This document shows, piece after piece, positions 1 to 9,200 of a DNA stretch of 64,000 bases (positions are counted from its first letter, which is position 1; every line of letters starts with the position of its first letter). The stretch spans positions 248,001-312,000 of the forward strand of contig NZ_CP030864.1 in the NCBI RefSeq assembly GCF_003325375.1, given 5' to 3'. Both the position numbers and the translations under genes were made by a program. The notes below the pieces were generated by a model. It made no database searches and was not told where the DNA came from. It worked only from the letters and a program-made list of their open reading frames with translations. The DNA is from Streptomyces globosus. Its GTDB lineage: Bacteria > Actinomycetota > Actinomycetes > Streptomycetales > Streptomycetaceae.

Positions 1-1008
1 CAGCTTGTTCATGTAGTACGCCACGTACTGCTTCGCCTCGCCGCCCGCCACGACCTGCCCGTAGTTCCAGGCCTCCCAGCGCTCCCTCGTCGCCGGCATC
101 ACCGACGCGTCCGTGTGCAGCACCACCCGCGAGGAGCTGTAGCGCACCGGCCCCAGCACCTCCTTCTGGCGGGCCGTCGGGTTCTCCAGCAGCGCCAGCG
201 CCTCGTCCGCGTGCGTGCCCACGACGACGTAGTCGAACGTCTCGCTGCCCCGGGCCGTCGTCACCGTGACGCCGTCCGCCTCCTGCCGGATCGACGTCGC
301 CGGCTCCGCCACCCGCAGGTCGCCGCCGATCGCGGCGACCGCCTTGCGCACGTACGAGATCGAGCCGCCGCCGACCGTCCGCCAGTCGACCTTGCGGCCG
401 CCGAGCCCGCCCTCGTCGTGCCCCAGGTAGAAGGCGATCACCGTCGAGGCCGGGATCTCCCAGATCAGCTCCGCCGGCACCGACCACACCGCCGAGCACA
501 GCAGGATCACGTACGAGTAGCGGAACGCCTCGCTGTAGCCGCCCCGGTCGAGGTACTCGCCCAGCGGGATGTCCGCCTTCTTGCGCAGGAAGTCGCGGCG
601 GCCCTCCTCGTGGAAGCGGCGCGCCTCCCGCCAGATCGTGACGAACTCCTCCGAGTAGCGGCCGACGACCTCCTCCTCCGACAGGTCCAGCTCGCGCGTG
701 CCGTACTCCAGCCCGCTGTCCAGGTCGAAGAAGTTGAAGCCGCCCAGGTGCTCCACCGCCTCCACGCCCAGCTCCTCGAAGAAGCCGAACAGGTTCGGGT
801 AGGCCGGCCGGTTGAAGACCACGAAAGCGGTGTCGATGCCGAGGATGCGGCCGTCGTCCTCCACCTCCACGGTGTTGGCGTGCCCGCCGAGCCGGTCCTC
901 CCGCTCGAACACGGTGATCTGCGCGTGCCCGCGCAGGTGGTAGGCAGCGGAGATCCCGGCGACGCCGGCGCCGACGATCGCGACGCGGGGAGTGGGATTC
1001 TGCGACAT
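1..1008 (-). CDS. FAD-dependent oxidoreductase of the flavin amine oxidase fold (C-terminus outside window)
   Basis: Only the first 336 residues are inside the window; the gene runs off the left edge. The N-terminus is a Rossmann FAD site, GxGxxG at residues 13-18 (VGAGVAGISAAYHL) followed by an acidic strand end and the RLGGHANTVEV loop. This layout is typical of the predicted NAD/FAD-binding amine-oxidase-like proteins (COG2907 type) often found with fatty acid modification enzymes. ATG at 1008 is preceded by AAGGACG. It lies 31 bp after the acyl-CoA dehydrogenase gene on the same strand and is probably the last or a late gene of the Pfa lipid operon. A role in oxidising or desaturating the lipid product is inference. 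Substrate unknown. Confidence 0.75.
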   Translation of the reverse strand, partial: MSQNPTPRVAIVGAGVAGISAAYHLRGHAQITVFEREDRLGGHANTVEVEDDGRILGIDTAFVVFNRPAYPNLFGFFEELGVEAVEHLGGFNFFDLDSGLEYGTRELDLSEEEVVGRYSEEFVTIWREARRFHEEGRRDFLRKKADIPLGEYLDRGGYSEAFRYSYVILLCSAVWSVPAELIWEIPASTVIAFYLGHDEGGLGGRKVDWRTVGGGSISYVRKAVAAIGGDLRVAEPATSIRQEADGVTVTTARGSETFDYVVVGTHADEALALLENPTARQKEVLGPVRYSSSRVVLHTDASVMPATRERWEAWNYGQVVAGGEAKQYVAYYMNKL

Positions 1009-1039
1009 GGAAACGTCCTTCACAGTCGTTGCGGCGATG

Positions 1040-2836
1040 TCAGATGCGGGCGGCGGAGGAGTCGGAGGTCCGCTTGGCGAGCGGGAACTGCCAGAGCGAG
1101 AACAGCCGGTCCTCCCGGTGCAGATGCCGCAGCACCTGCATCACGTCGTCGACCACGGACTGGTCCGTGACCGCTTCGTGCGGGTACAACTCCCTGCGTA
1201 CGCGCTCCAACTGGAGCAGCAGTAGAGCGGGATTGGGGAGCGGGGCCTCGAATACCCCCTGCGAGTGAACGTACGACAGCACGACCGCCGCCGCCGCGTG
1301 CACCAGGCAGTACTCCTTGGCCAGGTCGAACAGCTCCGGCGACTGCGCGTACGCCCGGCCCAGCCGCGCCTTCAGGTCCCGCGCCCGCCCGTGCAGCGCG
1401 CCCGCGCGCCCCACCAGCTCCTCCGCGGTGTCCGCCGCGGCCAGCAGCCGCTCCCGGTCCGTGCCCGCGGCCCGCTCCGCGAGCTCCCGCAGCCGGCGGA
1501 TCCCGTCCGGCGCGGCCAGCACCGCGTCGTCCAGGCCGCCGCGGCTGAACAGCTCCTGCTTCCACGGCGCGTACGGCGGCAGCTCCGCGTCCATCCCGAA
1601 CAGCGTCGCGGCGCGCTCCTCGGCCACCGCCACGGCCGCCGGGTCCGGGTCGGCCGCCGACGCCAGCAGGCTGCCCAGCTGGTGGCCCAGGTTGCGCAGG
1701 TTCACCACCGTGTTGCCGTCGGCGATGTCGGTGATCAGGATGTCGCGGACCATCTTCTGGTGCATGCCGTAGTGCGGGTGGTCGCGGACGAACGTCCGCG
1801 CGCCCAGCACCACCGTCAGCTGCGACAGCGTCCGCTGCAGTTTCGTCGGCACCAGGTACTTCACCACCGACGACCACACGCTGACCTGCTCCGGGGCCGC
1901 CTGCAGGCTGCGCGTCGCCCCCAGGAACACCGCGTCCGCCAGCATCAGGTCCGCGAACGCCTCCGCCAGCTGGCGCCGCGTGTACGGGACGTCCGCGACG
2001 GTGTCGCCCAGCAGCACCCGGTTCTCCGCGAAGTCCACCGCCAGGCGCAGGCTCGTGTCCACCGCGGCCAGCGCCAGGTGCATCAGCACCACGCGGGCCG
2101 TCTGGCTCGCCTTCAGGGCGATCTCCAGACCCTCCCCGCGGCGCCCCAGCATCGCCGAGTCCGGGACGAACGTCCCGTCGAAGCGGACCCCGCTGAGGTC
2201 CAGCGCCCGCACCCCGTACAGGTTCTCGAACGGCGTGTCCTCGACCGTGCCCGGCTCCGCCAGCCACTTGTCCACCACGAACAGCGAGTACGCGGCCGGG
2301 CCCGGCCGCTCCCCGGTCCGCGCGAAGACGACCATCTTGTCGGCGACCGTCGCATTGCCGATCGGCCACTTCTCGCCGTACAGCCGCCAGCCGCCCTCGA
2401 CCCGCTCGGCCCGCACCTCGTTCGCCACCAGGTCGCTGCCGTGCACCCGCTCCGACAGGCCCCAGGACATCGAGCTGCCCCGCCGCATGTCCGCGATCAG
2501 CGAGCGCTTCTGCTCCTCCGTGCCCGTGATCCACGCCGGCATGAAGCTGAGGTTGTTGAGCGCCGTGCCGACCGCGGTCGACGGGTCGCGGCGCGCCACC
2601 AGGCGCATCAGGTTGACGCCGGTCTCCACGTTGCCCGCGAGGCCGCCCTGCTCGGCCGGCAGGCCCCGCAGGTGCGCGCCCCACCGGCGCAGCAGGTTCA
2701 CGTAGTGCACCGGATAGGCGCCGCTCTCGTCGAACTCCAGCACCCCGGCGAACGGCATCCGGCTGTCCGGGTCGTGCGGGTCGCCGAGGTACTCCTCGAG
2801 CTCCGCGGCCAGCGCGGTCAGATCGGACTTGGACAT
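1040..2836 (-). CDS. Large acyl-CoA dehydrogenase-like flavoprotein (second of a pair)
   Basis: 598 residues. The middle shows the acyl-CoA dehydrogenase pattern: SWGLSERVHGSDLVANEV (the LTExxxGSD flavin/substrate loop), then YGEKWPIGNATVADKMVVFARTG and a helical C-terminal domain containing YGMHQKMVRDILITDIADGNTVVN. At about 600 residues it is longer than ordinary family members (about 380-400); the extra length is a C-terminal helical extension of roughly 150 residues shared with its upstream neighbour. ATG 2836 overlaps the stop of that neighbour in TGATG, so translation is coupled. Ordinary family members put an alpha,beta double bond into an acyl thioester using FAD. Here the substrate is probably a thioester of the Pfa pathway, either CoA- or ACP-bound. 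The two neighbours may form a heteromer; that is inference. Confidence 0.8.
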   Translation of the reverse strand: MSKSDLTALAAELEEYLGDPHDPDSRMPFAGVLEFDESGAYPVHYVNLLRRWGAHLRGLPAEQGGLAGNVETGVNLMRLVARRDPSTAVGTALNNLSFMPAWITGTEEQKRSLIADMRRGSSMSWGLSERVHGSDLVANEVRAERVEGGWRLYGEKWPIGNATVADKMVVFARTGERPGPAAYSLFVVDKWLAEPGTVEDTPFENLYGVRALDLSGVRFDGTFVPDSAMLGRRGEGLEIALKASQTARVVLMHLALAAVDTSLRLAVDFAENRVLLGDTVADVPYTRRQLAEAFADLMLADAVFLGATRSLQAAPEQVSVWSSVVKYLVPTKLQRTLSQLTVVLGARTFVRDHPHYGMHQKMVRDILITDIADGNTVVNLRNLGHQLGSLLASAADPDPAAVAVAEERAATLFGMDAELPPYAPWKQELFSRGGLDDAVLAAPDGIRRLRELAERAAGTDRERLLAAADTAEELVGRAGALHGRARDLKARLGRAYAQSPELFDLAKEYCLVHAAAAVVLSYVHSQGVFEAPLPNPALLLLQLERVRRELYPHEAVTDQSVVDDVMQVLRHLHREDRLFSLWQFPLAKRTSDSSAARI

Positions 2837-4557
2837 CAGGACTCTTCCCGTCGGTTCGAGGCCAGCCGCACCGGCAGCGCGGTGAACAGCAGGCCGGACT
2901 CCCGCATGGCCAGCGCCGCGTCGAGCGCCGGCTCCAGCACCGCGCCCCGCCGCCGCGGGTCGCTGCCGTCGGCGCGGGCCAGCAGATAGCCGACGACCGC
3001 GCCCAGCCAGCCGGCCGAGCCGGGCTCCGTCCCGTACAGGGAGCGGTCCCGGTTGGCCCGCCACAGGTGGACCGCGCAGCCCGCCGCGTGCAGCCACGCG
3101 TACCGCTCGGCCGCGTCCACCAGCGCGTTCGGGTCGGCGCCCGGCCCGCGGGCCGCGCGGATCAGCCCGCCCAGCCCCGCCACCGCGCCCGCCAGCTCCT
3201 CCACCAGCGCCGCGACCGGTGCGGCGGACGCGTCCGCCGCCAGGGCCGCCGCCACCTCCGCGGCCGCCCCGGGCAGGGCCGCCAGGACCGGGTCGGCGCC
3301 CCGCGCGAACATGTCGAGCCGGCCCGGCTCGTACGCCGGCAGCGCGGCATCCAGGGCGAACACCGCGGACAGCGCCCCCGGATCGGCCGCCGCGGCCCCG
3401 CCCTCGGTGAGGGTGGGCACCTGGCCGGCGTACGACTTCAGGTTCGCCAGGGTGCTCGCGTCGATCACCCGGACCACCGCCGTGTCCCGCTGGAGCTTCT
3501 GGAACAGCCCCGCGCCGCCCTCGCCCTCCCGCAGCACCGAGCGGGTGGCGAGCACCGCGCCCGCCCGCCGCACCAGCTCCTCGCAGGACTCCGCCACCAC
3601 GTGCTTGGCCGCCGGAGCCCACACCGAGAACGCCTCCGGCACCACGTGCACGCCGCGGGCCGCGGTCAGCGCCGACACGTCCGCCGCGAGCAGCGCCGCC
3701 GCGGCGACCGACAGCTCGCGCCGCGGCCACGGCGACGCCGCCAGCACCGCCCTGCCGACCTTCCGCACGGCCGCGAAGTCCAGGGCGATGCGGACGGCGC
3801 TGTCCGCGATGCCCAGGCTGCCGGCCATGCTCATCAGGCGGACCGCCTGCTGCGCCTTGACGGCTGCCTCCAGGCCCTCGCCCTCCCGGCCGACGCGCGC
3901 CCCGTCCGGCACCCGCAGGCCCGTGAACCGCAGCCGCGCCAGGTCGATGCCGCGCATCCCGTTCGTCGCGGCCGCCGGCAGCCGCTCCAGCTGCCCCGCC
4001 GGCACGTCCCGCAGGTCCAGCAGGACCGCCGAGAACGCGCCGGGACCGCGGGCCCCGGTGCGGGCGACCACGTACACCGCCTCGCACCGCAGGCCCAGCC
4101 CGACCATCCACTTCTCGCCGTCCAGCACGCCGTCCGCGCTCAGCGCGACCTCGTTGGCCAGCAGGTCGCTGCCGTGCGCCGACTCGGTGAGCGCGAAGCC
4201 CACCGCGCCGCCGCCGCGCAGGACCTCCGCGGCGAGCTGCTGCTGCTCCACGCTGCCGTGCAGCTGCAGGCAGGTCGCCGCGATGATGCTGAACATCGTG
4301 CCGGGCATGATGTTCACGTCCCGGCGGGCCGCCGACCGCACCAGCGTCAGGCTGCGGTCGAAGGCCTCGAACGTGCCGCCCCACTCCTTGGGCAGGTAGT
4401 TCAGGTGGAACCCGGCCCGCGCCAGCTCCGCGCAGAACTCCGCCGGGAACGCGTCCCGCTCGTCGCGGCCGACGGCCGCCGCGAACCCGTACGGATTCGC
4501 GTCGTCCGCCGGGTCGCCCAGCAGCGCCTCCAGCTCCTCCGCGTCGCGCACGCTCAC
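2836..4557 (-). CDS. Large acyl-CoA dehydrogenase-like flavoprotein (first of a pair)
   Basis: 573 residues, starting at GTG 4557 inside a GTGA overlap with the pfaD stop. Longer ATG-initiated readings upstream only run inside pfaD in another frame. The N-terminal helical domain ends near EWGGTFEAFDRSLTLVRSAARRDVNIMPGTM. The flavin loop GFALTESAHGSDLLANEV and the strand LDGEKWMVGLGL follow. The C-terminal part is long and Ala-rich. It is a paralogue of the next gene, with the same domain order but clearly diverged (for example LTESAHGSD against LSERVHGSD). An oxidation step on a lipid thioester is inferred from the family and from the tight operon with pfaD; a proof-reading or desaturase role cannot be told apart from sequence. 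Confidence 0.8.
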   Translation of the reverse strand: MSVRDAEELEALLGDPADDANPYGFAAAVGRDERDAFPAEFCAELARAGFHLNYLPKEWGGTFEAFDRSLTLVRSAARRDVNIMPGTMFSIIAATCLQLHGSVEQQQLAAEVLRGGGAVGFALTESAHGSDLLANEVALSADGVLDGEKWMVGLGLRCEAVYVVARTGARGPGAFSAVLLDLRDVPAGQLERLPAAATNGMRGIDLARLRFTGLRVPDGARVGREGEGLEAAVKAQQAVRLMSMAGSLGIADSAVRIALDFAAVRKVGRAVLAASPWPRRELSVAAAALLAADVSALTAARGVHVVPEAFSVWAPAAKHVVAESCEELVRRAGAVLATRSVLREGEGGAGLFQKLQRDTAVVRVIDASTLANLKSYAGQVPTLTEGGAAAADPGALSAVFALDAALPAYEPGRLDMFARGADPVLAALPGAAAEVAAALAADASAAPVAALVEELAGAVAGLGGLIRAARGPGADPNALVDAAERYAWLHAAGCAVHLWRANRDRSLYGTEPGSAGWLGAVVGYLLARADGSDPRRRGAVLEPALDAALAMRESGLLFTALPVRLASNRREES

Positions 4558-6164
4558 GGCATCCCCGCCGAGGTCTCCAGCGGCACCGGCCGGTAGTCCG
4601 CGGCGGACGCCGGGACGTGCACGCCCGCGTTGCGCAGCTGGTTCAGCCGGGTGTGGAAGGCGGCGCCCCGCATCAGGTGGTGGGCCACCTCGGCGACCCG
4701 GCGGTTGCCGGGCGTCTTGAGGTAGCTGCCGGTCACCCAGTCGTTGAAGCTGCCCATGGCCGGCCCGCACCACACCTGGTAGTCCATGGCGCGGTCCGCG
4801 TCGCCGACGACCGCCCACCGCGAGGCCATGCCCAGGTACCAGCGGAACACCAGGGCCATCTTCCGCTTCGGGCTGTCGGCCGCGCGGGCCAGCTGCTCGG
4901 GGTCGCGGCGGCTGAAGTACTTCACGCACTCCTGCCAGACGTCCTCCAGCGGCCGCCGGAACACCTGCGACTCCAGCTTCGCCCGGTCGGCGGCCGGGAT
5001 GTCCTCCAGGCCGTCGTACGCCTGGTACAGCTCGTACAGGCGGCGGGCGCGCATCGGGAAGAACGTGCCCTTCTTCAGGACCTGGAGGTCCACGCCCATC
5101 TCGAACATGTCGGCCGCCGGGGCCATCTCGCAGTCCGCGATGCCCGCCTCGGCGAGCATCGCCTTGGCGGCGGTGGAGGCGCCCGACTCCAGGCAGGACT
5201 GGTTCACCGAGCCGGTCACCGCGTACGCGGCGCCCATCGCGAAGGCGGCCGCCACCGCGACGGGCGTGCCCAGGCCGCCGCCGGCGCCGACCCGGATCGG
5301 GACGGCGTACCGGTACTCGCGCTGGACGTGGTCGCGCAGCCGCAGGATCGTCGGCAGCAGTGCGGGCAGCGGCCGGCGGTCGGTGTGGCCGCCGGAGTCG
5401 GCCTCGACGGTGATGTCGTCGGCCAGCGGCAGATGGCGGGCCAGCTCGGCCTGCTCCGCCGTCACCAGCCCCTGCTCCAGCAGGGCCGCGACCAGCGCGG
5501 CCGGCGCCGGGCGCATGAACCGCTCGGCGGTCTCCGGCCGGCTGATCTTGGCGATCAGCCGGTTGTCGGCGGCGATGCGGCCGTCCTCGTCCCGGCGCAG
5601 CCCTGCCAGCCGGTAGCGCACCACGTGCGGGGTGAGGTCCATGTACGCCGACGCCTCGACGCAGCGCACCCCGTGCCGCAGGAACAGCTCGACGGCCTCC
5701 CGCTCCAGCCGGTCCTCGCTCGGGCTGTGGATCAGGTTCACCGCGAACGGCAGGCCGGGGATCTCCGCGGCGAACCGGGCCAGCGCCGCCTCGATGTGCT
5801 CGGGCAGCAGGCCGGCCGCGCCGAAGGAGGCGAGGAACCCCTCCCGGGCGAGGGCGACCACCATGTCGGCGGAGGCGATCCCGCCCGCCATGGCGCCCGC
5901 CATGTACGCGTACCTCACCCCGTGAGCGGCGCGGAAGGCGGCCGAGCCCAGCCGCTCCGGCGGGAGCGGCTGCGCGGCGGCCAGCAGGGGCAGGCCGTCG
6001 CCGTCGGCGGTCGCGAAACCGCCGGCCGCGGCGCCGATGCCCTCACGGGTGACGGTGATGAAACACGGGTGGTCCAGATCGGCCAGCACCTGGTAGATCC
6101 CGGCGGGGTCGATGCTCGGGTTGCGCTCTCCGTACCACCGGAGAGGGGTCTCGAGAGTGTCCAT
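4554..6164 (-). CDS. pfaD: PfaD-like trans-acting enoyl reductase (FMN, nitronate monooxygenase fold)
   Basis: 536 residues, a full-length PfaD-type protein. PfaD is the stand-alone enoyl reductase of PUFA and secondary lipid synthases; it uses FMN and NAD(P)H to saturate selected enoyl-ACP intermediates. Visible landmarks are the N-terminal region YQVLADLDHPCFITVTREG, the TIM-barrel stretch GVRYAYMAGAMAGGIASADMV, FAVNLIHSPSEDRLE, and the FMN phosphate region IRVGAGGGLGTP then YAVTGSVNQSCLESG, followed by MAPAADMFEMGVDLQVLKKG. ATG 6164 lies 37 bp after the pfaC-like stop. Its 3' end overlaps the first acyl-CoA dehydrogenase gene in GTGA. Gene order (PfaA-PfaC-PfaD) supports the assignment. 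Confidence 0.93.
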   Translation of the reverse strand: MDTLETPLRWYGERNPSIDPAGIYQVLADLDHPCFITVTREGIGAAAGGFATADGDGLPLLAAAQPLPPERLGSAAFRAAHGVRYAYMAGAMAGGIASADMVVALAREGFLASFGAAGLLPEHIEAALARFAAEIPGLPFAVNLIHSPSEDRLEREAVELFLRHGVRCVEASAYMDLTPHVVRYRLAGLRRDEDGRIAADNRLIAKISRPETAERFMRPAPAALVAALLEQGLVTAEQAELARHLPLADDITVEADSGGHTDRRPLPALLPTILRLRDHVQREYRYAVPIRVGAGGGLGTPVAVAAAFAMGAAYAVTGSVNQSCLESGASTAAKAMLAEAGIADCEMAPAADMFEMGVDLQVLKKGTFFPMRARRLYELYQAYDGLEDIPAADRAKLESQVFRRPLEDVWQECVKYFSRRDPEQLARAADSPKRKMALVFRWYLGMASRWAVVGDADRAMDYQVWCGPAMGSFNDWVTGSYLKTPGNRRVAEVAHHLMRGAAFHTRLNQLRNAGVHVPASAADYRPVPLETSAGMP

Positions 6165-6201
6165 GGGGAAACGAAGCTCCTTGGGCTCAGCTGTCGGGCC
6201 G

Positions 6202-9200
6202 TCAGGCCTCGGTGGAACGGACCTCGATGGCCACGTCGGTGAGTTCGTAGATGCGCAGTCCCGGCTTCGACAGCTCGGCGTCGGCGATGACCAGCAGGCG
6301 CCCCTCCTCGCGGCGCACCTCCTTGACGTGCACGTCGAAGGAGAGCTCCTTGTCGTGGCGCAGGATCTGGCCGCGGTACTTCCAGGACATCTCCACCCCG
6401 GTCGCCATCGCGAAGCGCGGTCGCTCGAAGCCCTCGGCGAGGTTCTCCTCGATCACGTACAGGCGCATCGCCTGGAGGATCGCCTCGACGCCGAGCGAGC
6501 CGGGCATCACGGGGTCGCGGTGGAAGTGGCAGTCGAAGTACCACTCGTCGGGGCGGATCGCCCGGTGGCCGTGCAGGTAGCCGCGGCCGTGCCGGCCGCC
6601 GCCCTCGACCAGGTCCACCCGGTCGACGAGCGCGAACCGGCCGCCGGGCAGGTGCAGGTGGCCGCCGGACGGGTCGGTGAAGGCGGGCGCGCCCTCGGGG
6701 AGCTCGATGCGGCGGACCTTCGCCGGGTCGACCTCGTTCGTCTCGATCCAGGGGGCCACGTACGTGCCGTTGTCCAGGCCCACCTGGTTGGCCAGGGCGG
6801 CGTCGCTGAAGTAGCCGAACAGCGACTCGCCCGTGTAGAAGACCTCGCCGTCGGCCGACAGCTCGTAGGAGAAGTTCTGCAGGACGGCGCCCGTGACGGC
6901 GCTGGTCATCAGGAGCCTGGAGTGGTGGCGGATGGTCTTGCCCCGCAGGTCGATGTCCTTGACCAGGGTGGCGCGGCCGTCCAGGTTGCGGATGGCGTAC
7001 TGCTCGTCGGTGTTCTTCAGGGTGGCGCCGAGGTAGTAGCCGAGGAAGATCGCCGCCTGGAGCGAGCTCTCCATGTAGACGGCGTTCGGCATGTGCGGGT
7101 ACGCGTTCTCCTCGTAGTACCAGGCGTCGGCGGGGGAGTCGTACTCGGTCACCATCTCCGAGCCGGGGCCCAGGTCGCCGCGGGTGCCCTTGAGGGACAT
7201 GACGCGGTCGACGAACTGGAACGCGCCGTTCGGGATGTACGGGGCCCGGCTCGTGCGGTAGACCTCGAACTCCGGGCCCATCGCGATGTCCAGGTCGCCC
7301 TTCGCGGCGTGCGCCAGGTGCATCTCGTTGATCATGGCGGCCTCGCCGCTGCGGTTGCGGCGGCCCAGGAACTGCGGGATGCCGCCGGCCTCCGGGCGGT
7401 AGGGGGTGCCCGGCTTCTCGCGGACCTGGAGGCCGAGGTTCTTCATCCGGATGACCGGCAGGTCCCCTATGTAGATCAGCACGTCCGCGATGACCGTGGC
7501 GCGCGGCAGGAGCGTCAGCTCCATGACCTCGACCTCGTAGCGGATCTGCGTGTGCTTCTGCGTGATCTGGCCGCGGACCTGGACCTCGATCGGGGTGTCC
7601 GTGACGCACTGGAAGGCGGCGTCCGGGAGGGTCAGGTGCATGCCCTGGTGCAGGAGGTAGATCTGCAGGAGCTGGACGGCGCCCTCGGCGACGAGGGAGC
7701 CGGCGAGCACCGGGTCGTCCGGGAAGTGGCACTCGAAGTACCAGGCGTCGGGCTGCAGGTTCTTCACCGCGCTGAGCGTGCCGAGGCCGCGGGGGCCGCC
7801 CTTGCGGTCGATCGTGACCTCGTCGACCATGCGGAGCTTCTCGACGGGCAGCCGCAGGGCCGGGTTGATGCCCGGGTCCTGGGCGTGGTCGGGGCCGAAC
7901 ACGTCGCCGGGGCGGCCCTGGGCGAGCAGTTCCAGGTCCTCGGCGGTGAGGTGGTTCTTGTCGGTGTAGGCGAGCGGCTTGAAGTACCCCTTGGGCAGGG
8001 CGGCCCGCTCGGCCTTCTCCTTGTCGGTCATGACCACGCCGATCGGGGTCTCCAGCTCGGCGGCGCTGAAGAAGCCGGCGCAGGCGTTGTGCAGCTCCAG
8101 GATGAGCTCGCCGTCGGCGTAGCACTTGTAGCTGAAGAAGAAGAGCGTGGTGTCGCCGTTGTGCACGAACCGGTCGATGGAGATGTCGTACTTGAGGGTC
8201 TGGCCGACGCGCGGCAGGTTCCCGCGGAAGACCAGCGTGCTGTCGAGGAGCCGGTAGACCCGCTCGCCCTTGTTGCGGAAGTCGATGCCGAGGTAGCTGA
8301 CCAGCAGCAGGTCGCACTGGCCGGCCTCGACGGTGACGGCCGGCGGCACGCCCCCGTCGACGGCGTACCAGGCGTCCTCGGGGACGTCGTACTCCGTGGT
8401 GATCTTCGCGGGCTTGAACTCGTGCGTGGTGCCGGACAGGGCGGTGACCCGGCTGACGAAGTGGTACGGCTCGGCGGGCAGCCGGACGCGCTGGGCGTAG
8501 CCGTCGATGACGCCGAACTCCGGGCCGAACACCTTGGCGACGCTGCCGACGGCGAACTCCATCAGGTCCGCTTCGTCCCAGATCACCCCGTCGGGCTTGG
8601 TGGCGGGGGCGGCCGGCGGCAGGACGGCGCTCGCCTCGACGACGCGCGGCGCGGACGGCTGCGGCGGGGCGGCCGGCGCGGGAGGCGCGGCGGGCGCGGG
8701 AGGCGCCGCGGGCAGCGCCGCCCGGGCGGGCGCGGCGGGTACGGCGGGCGCGGCGCTCACCGGGGGGACGCCCCCGGCGGTGGCCGGACCGCCCTCCAGC
8801 AGGGATTCCGCGCGGCTGAGCGCGGACTCCTGCAGGATGCGCTGGGTCTCCATCACCACCCCGTGGGTGGAGACCATCTGGCGGCGGATGTCGCGGACCA
8901 GGTCGGCGGCGGCCGCGGCCGCGTCGCCGGAGGCGGCGGAGGCCGGGGCCGCCTGGGCGGACCGGGACGGCGCGCGGCGGGCGCCCGCCCGGGCGGGCTC
9001 CGGCGCCGGCAGGAGGGAGCCCTGCCCGGCCGGGGCGCCCGGGGCCGCGGGTGCGGCGGGGGCGGCCGGCTCGGCGGCGGCGGGCTGCACGGCCGCGGGC
9101 ACCGGGGGCGCCCACGGGAGGAAGGAGATCGGCTCGCCGTCGAAGGCGATGACCTCCGGATCGGCCAGGGTCGGGTCGGCAGGCATGAGGCGTGGGTCCT

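Noticed and set aside
115..1170. Long plus-strand open frame
   Set aside because: Arg/Asp/Val-rich shadow opposite the FAD oxidoreductase gene; no motifs. The same applies to the other long frames antisense to the Pfa genes.
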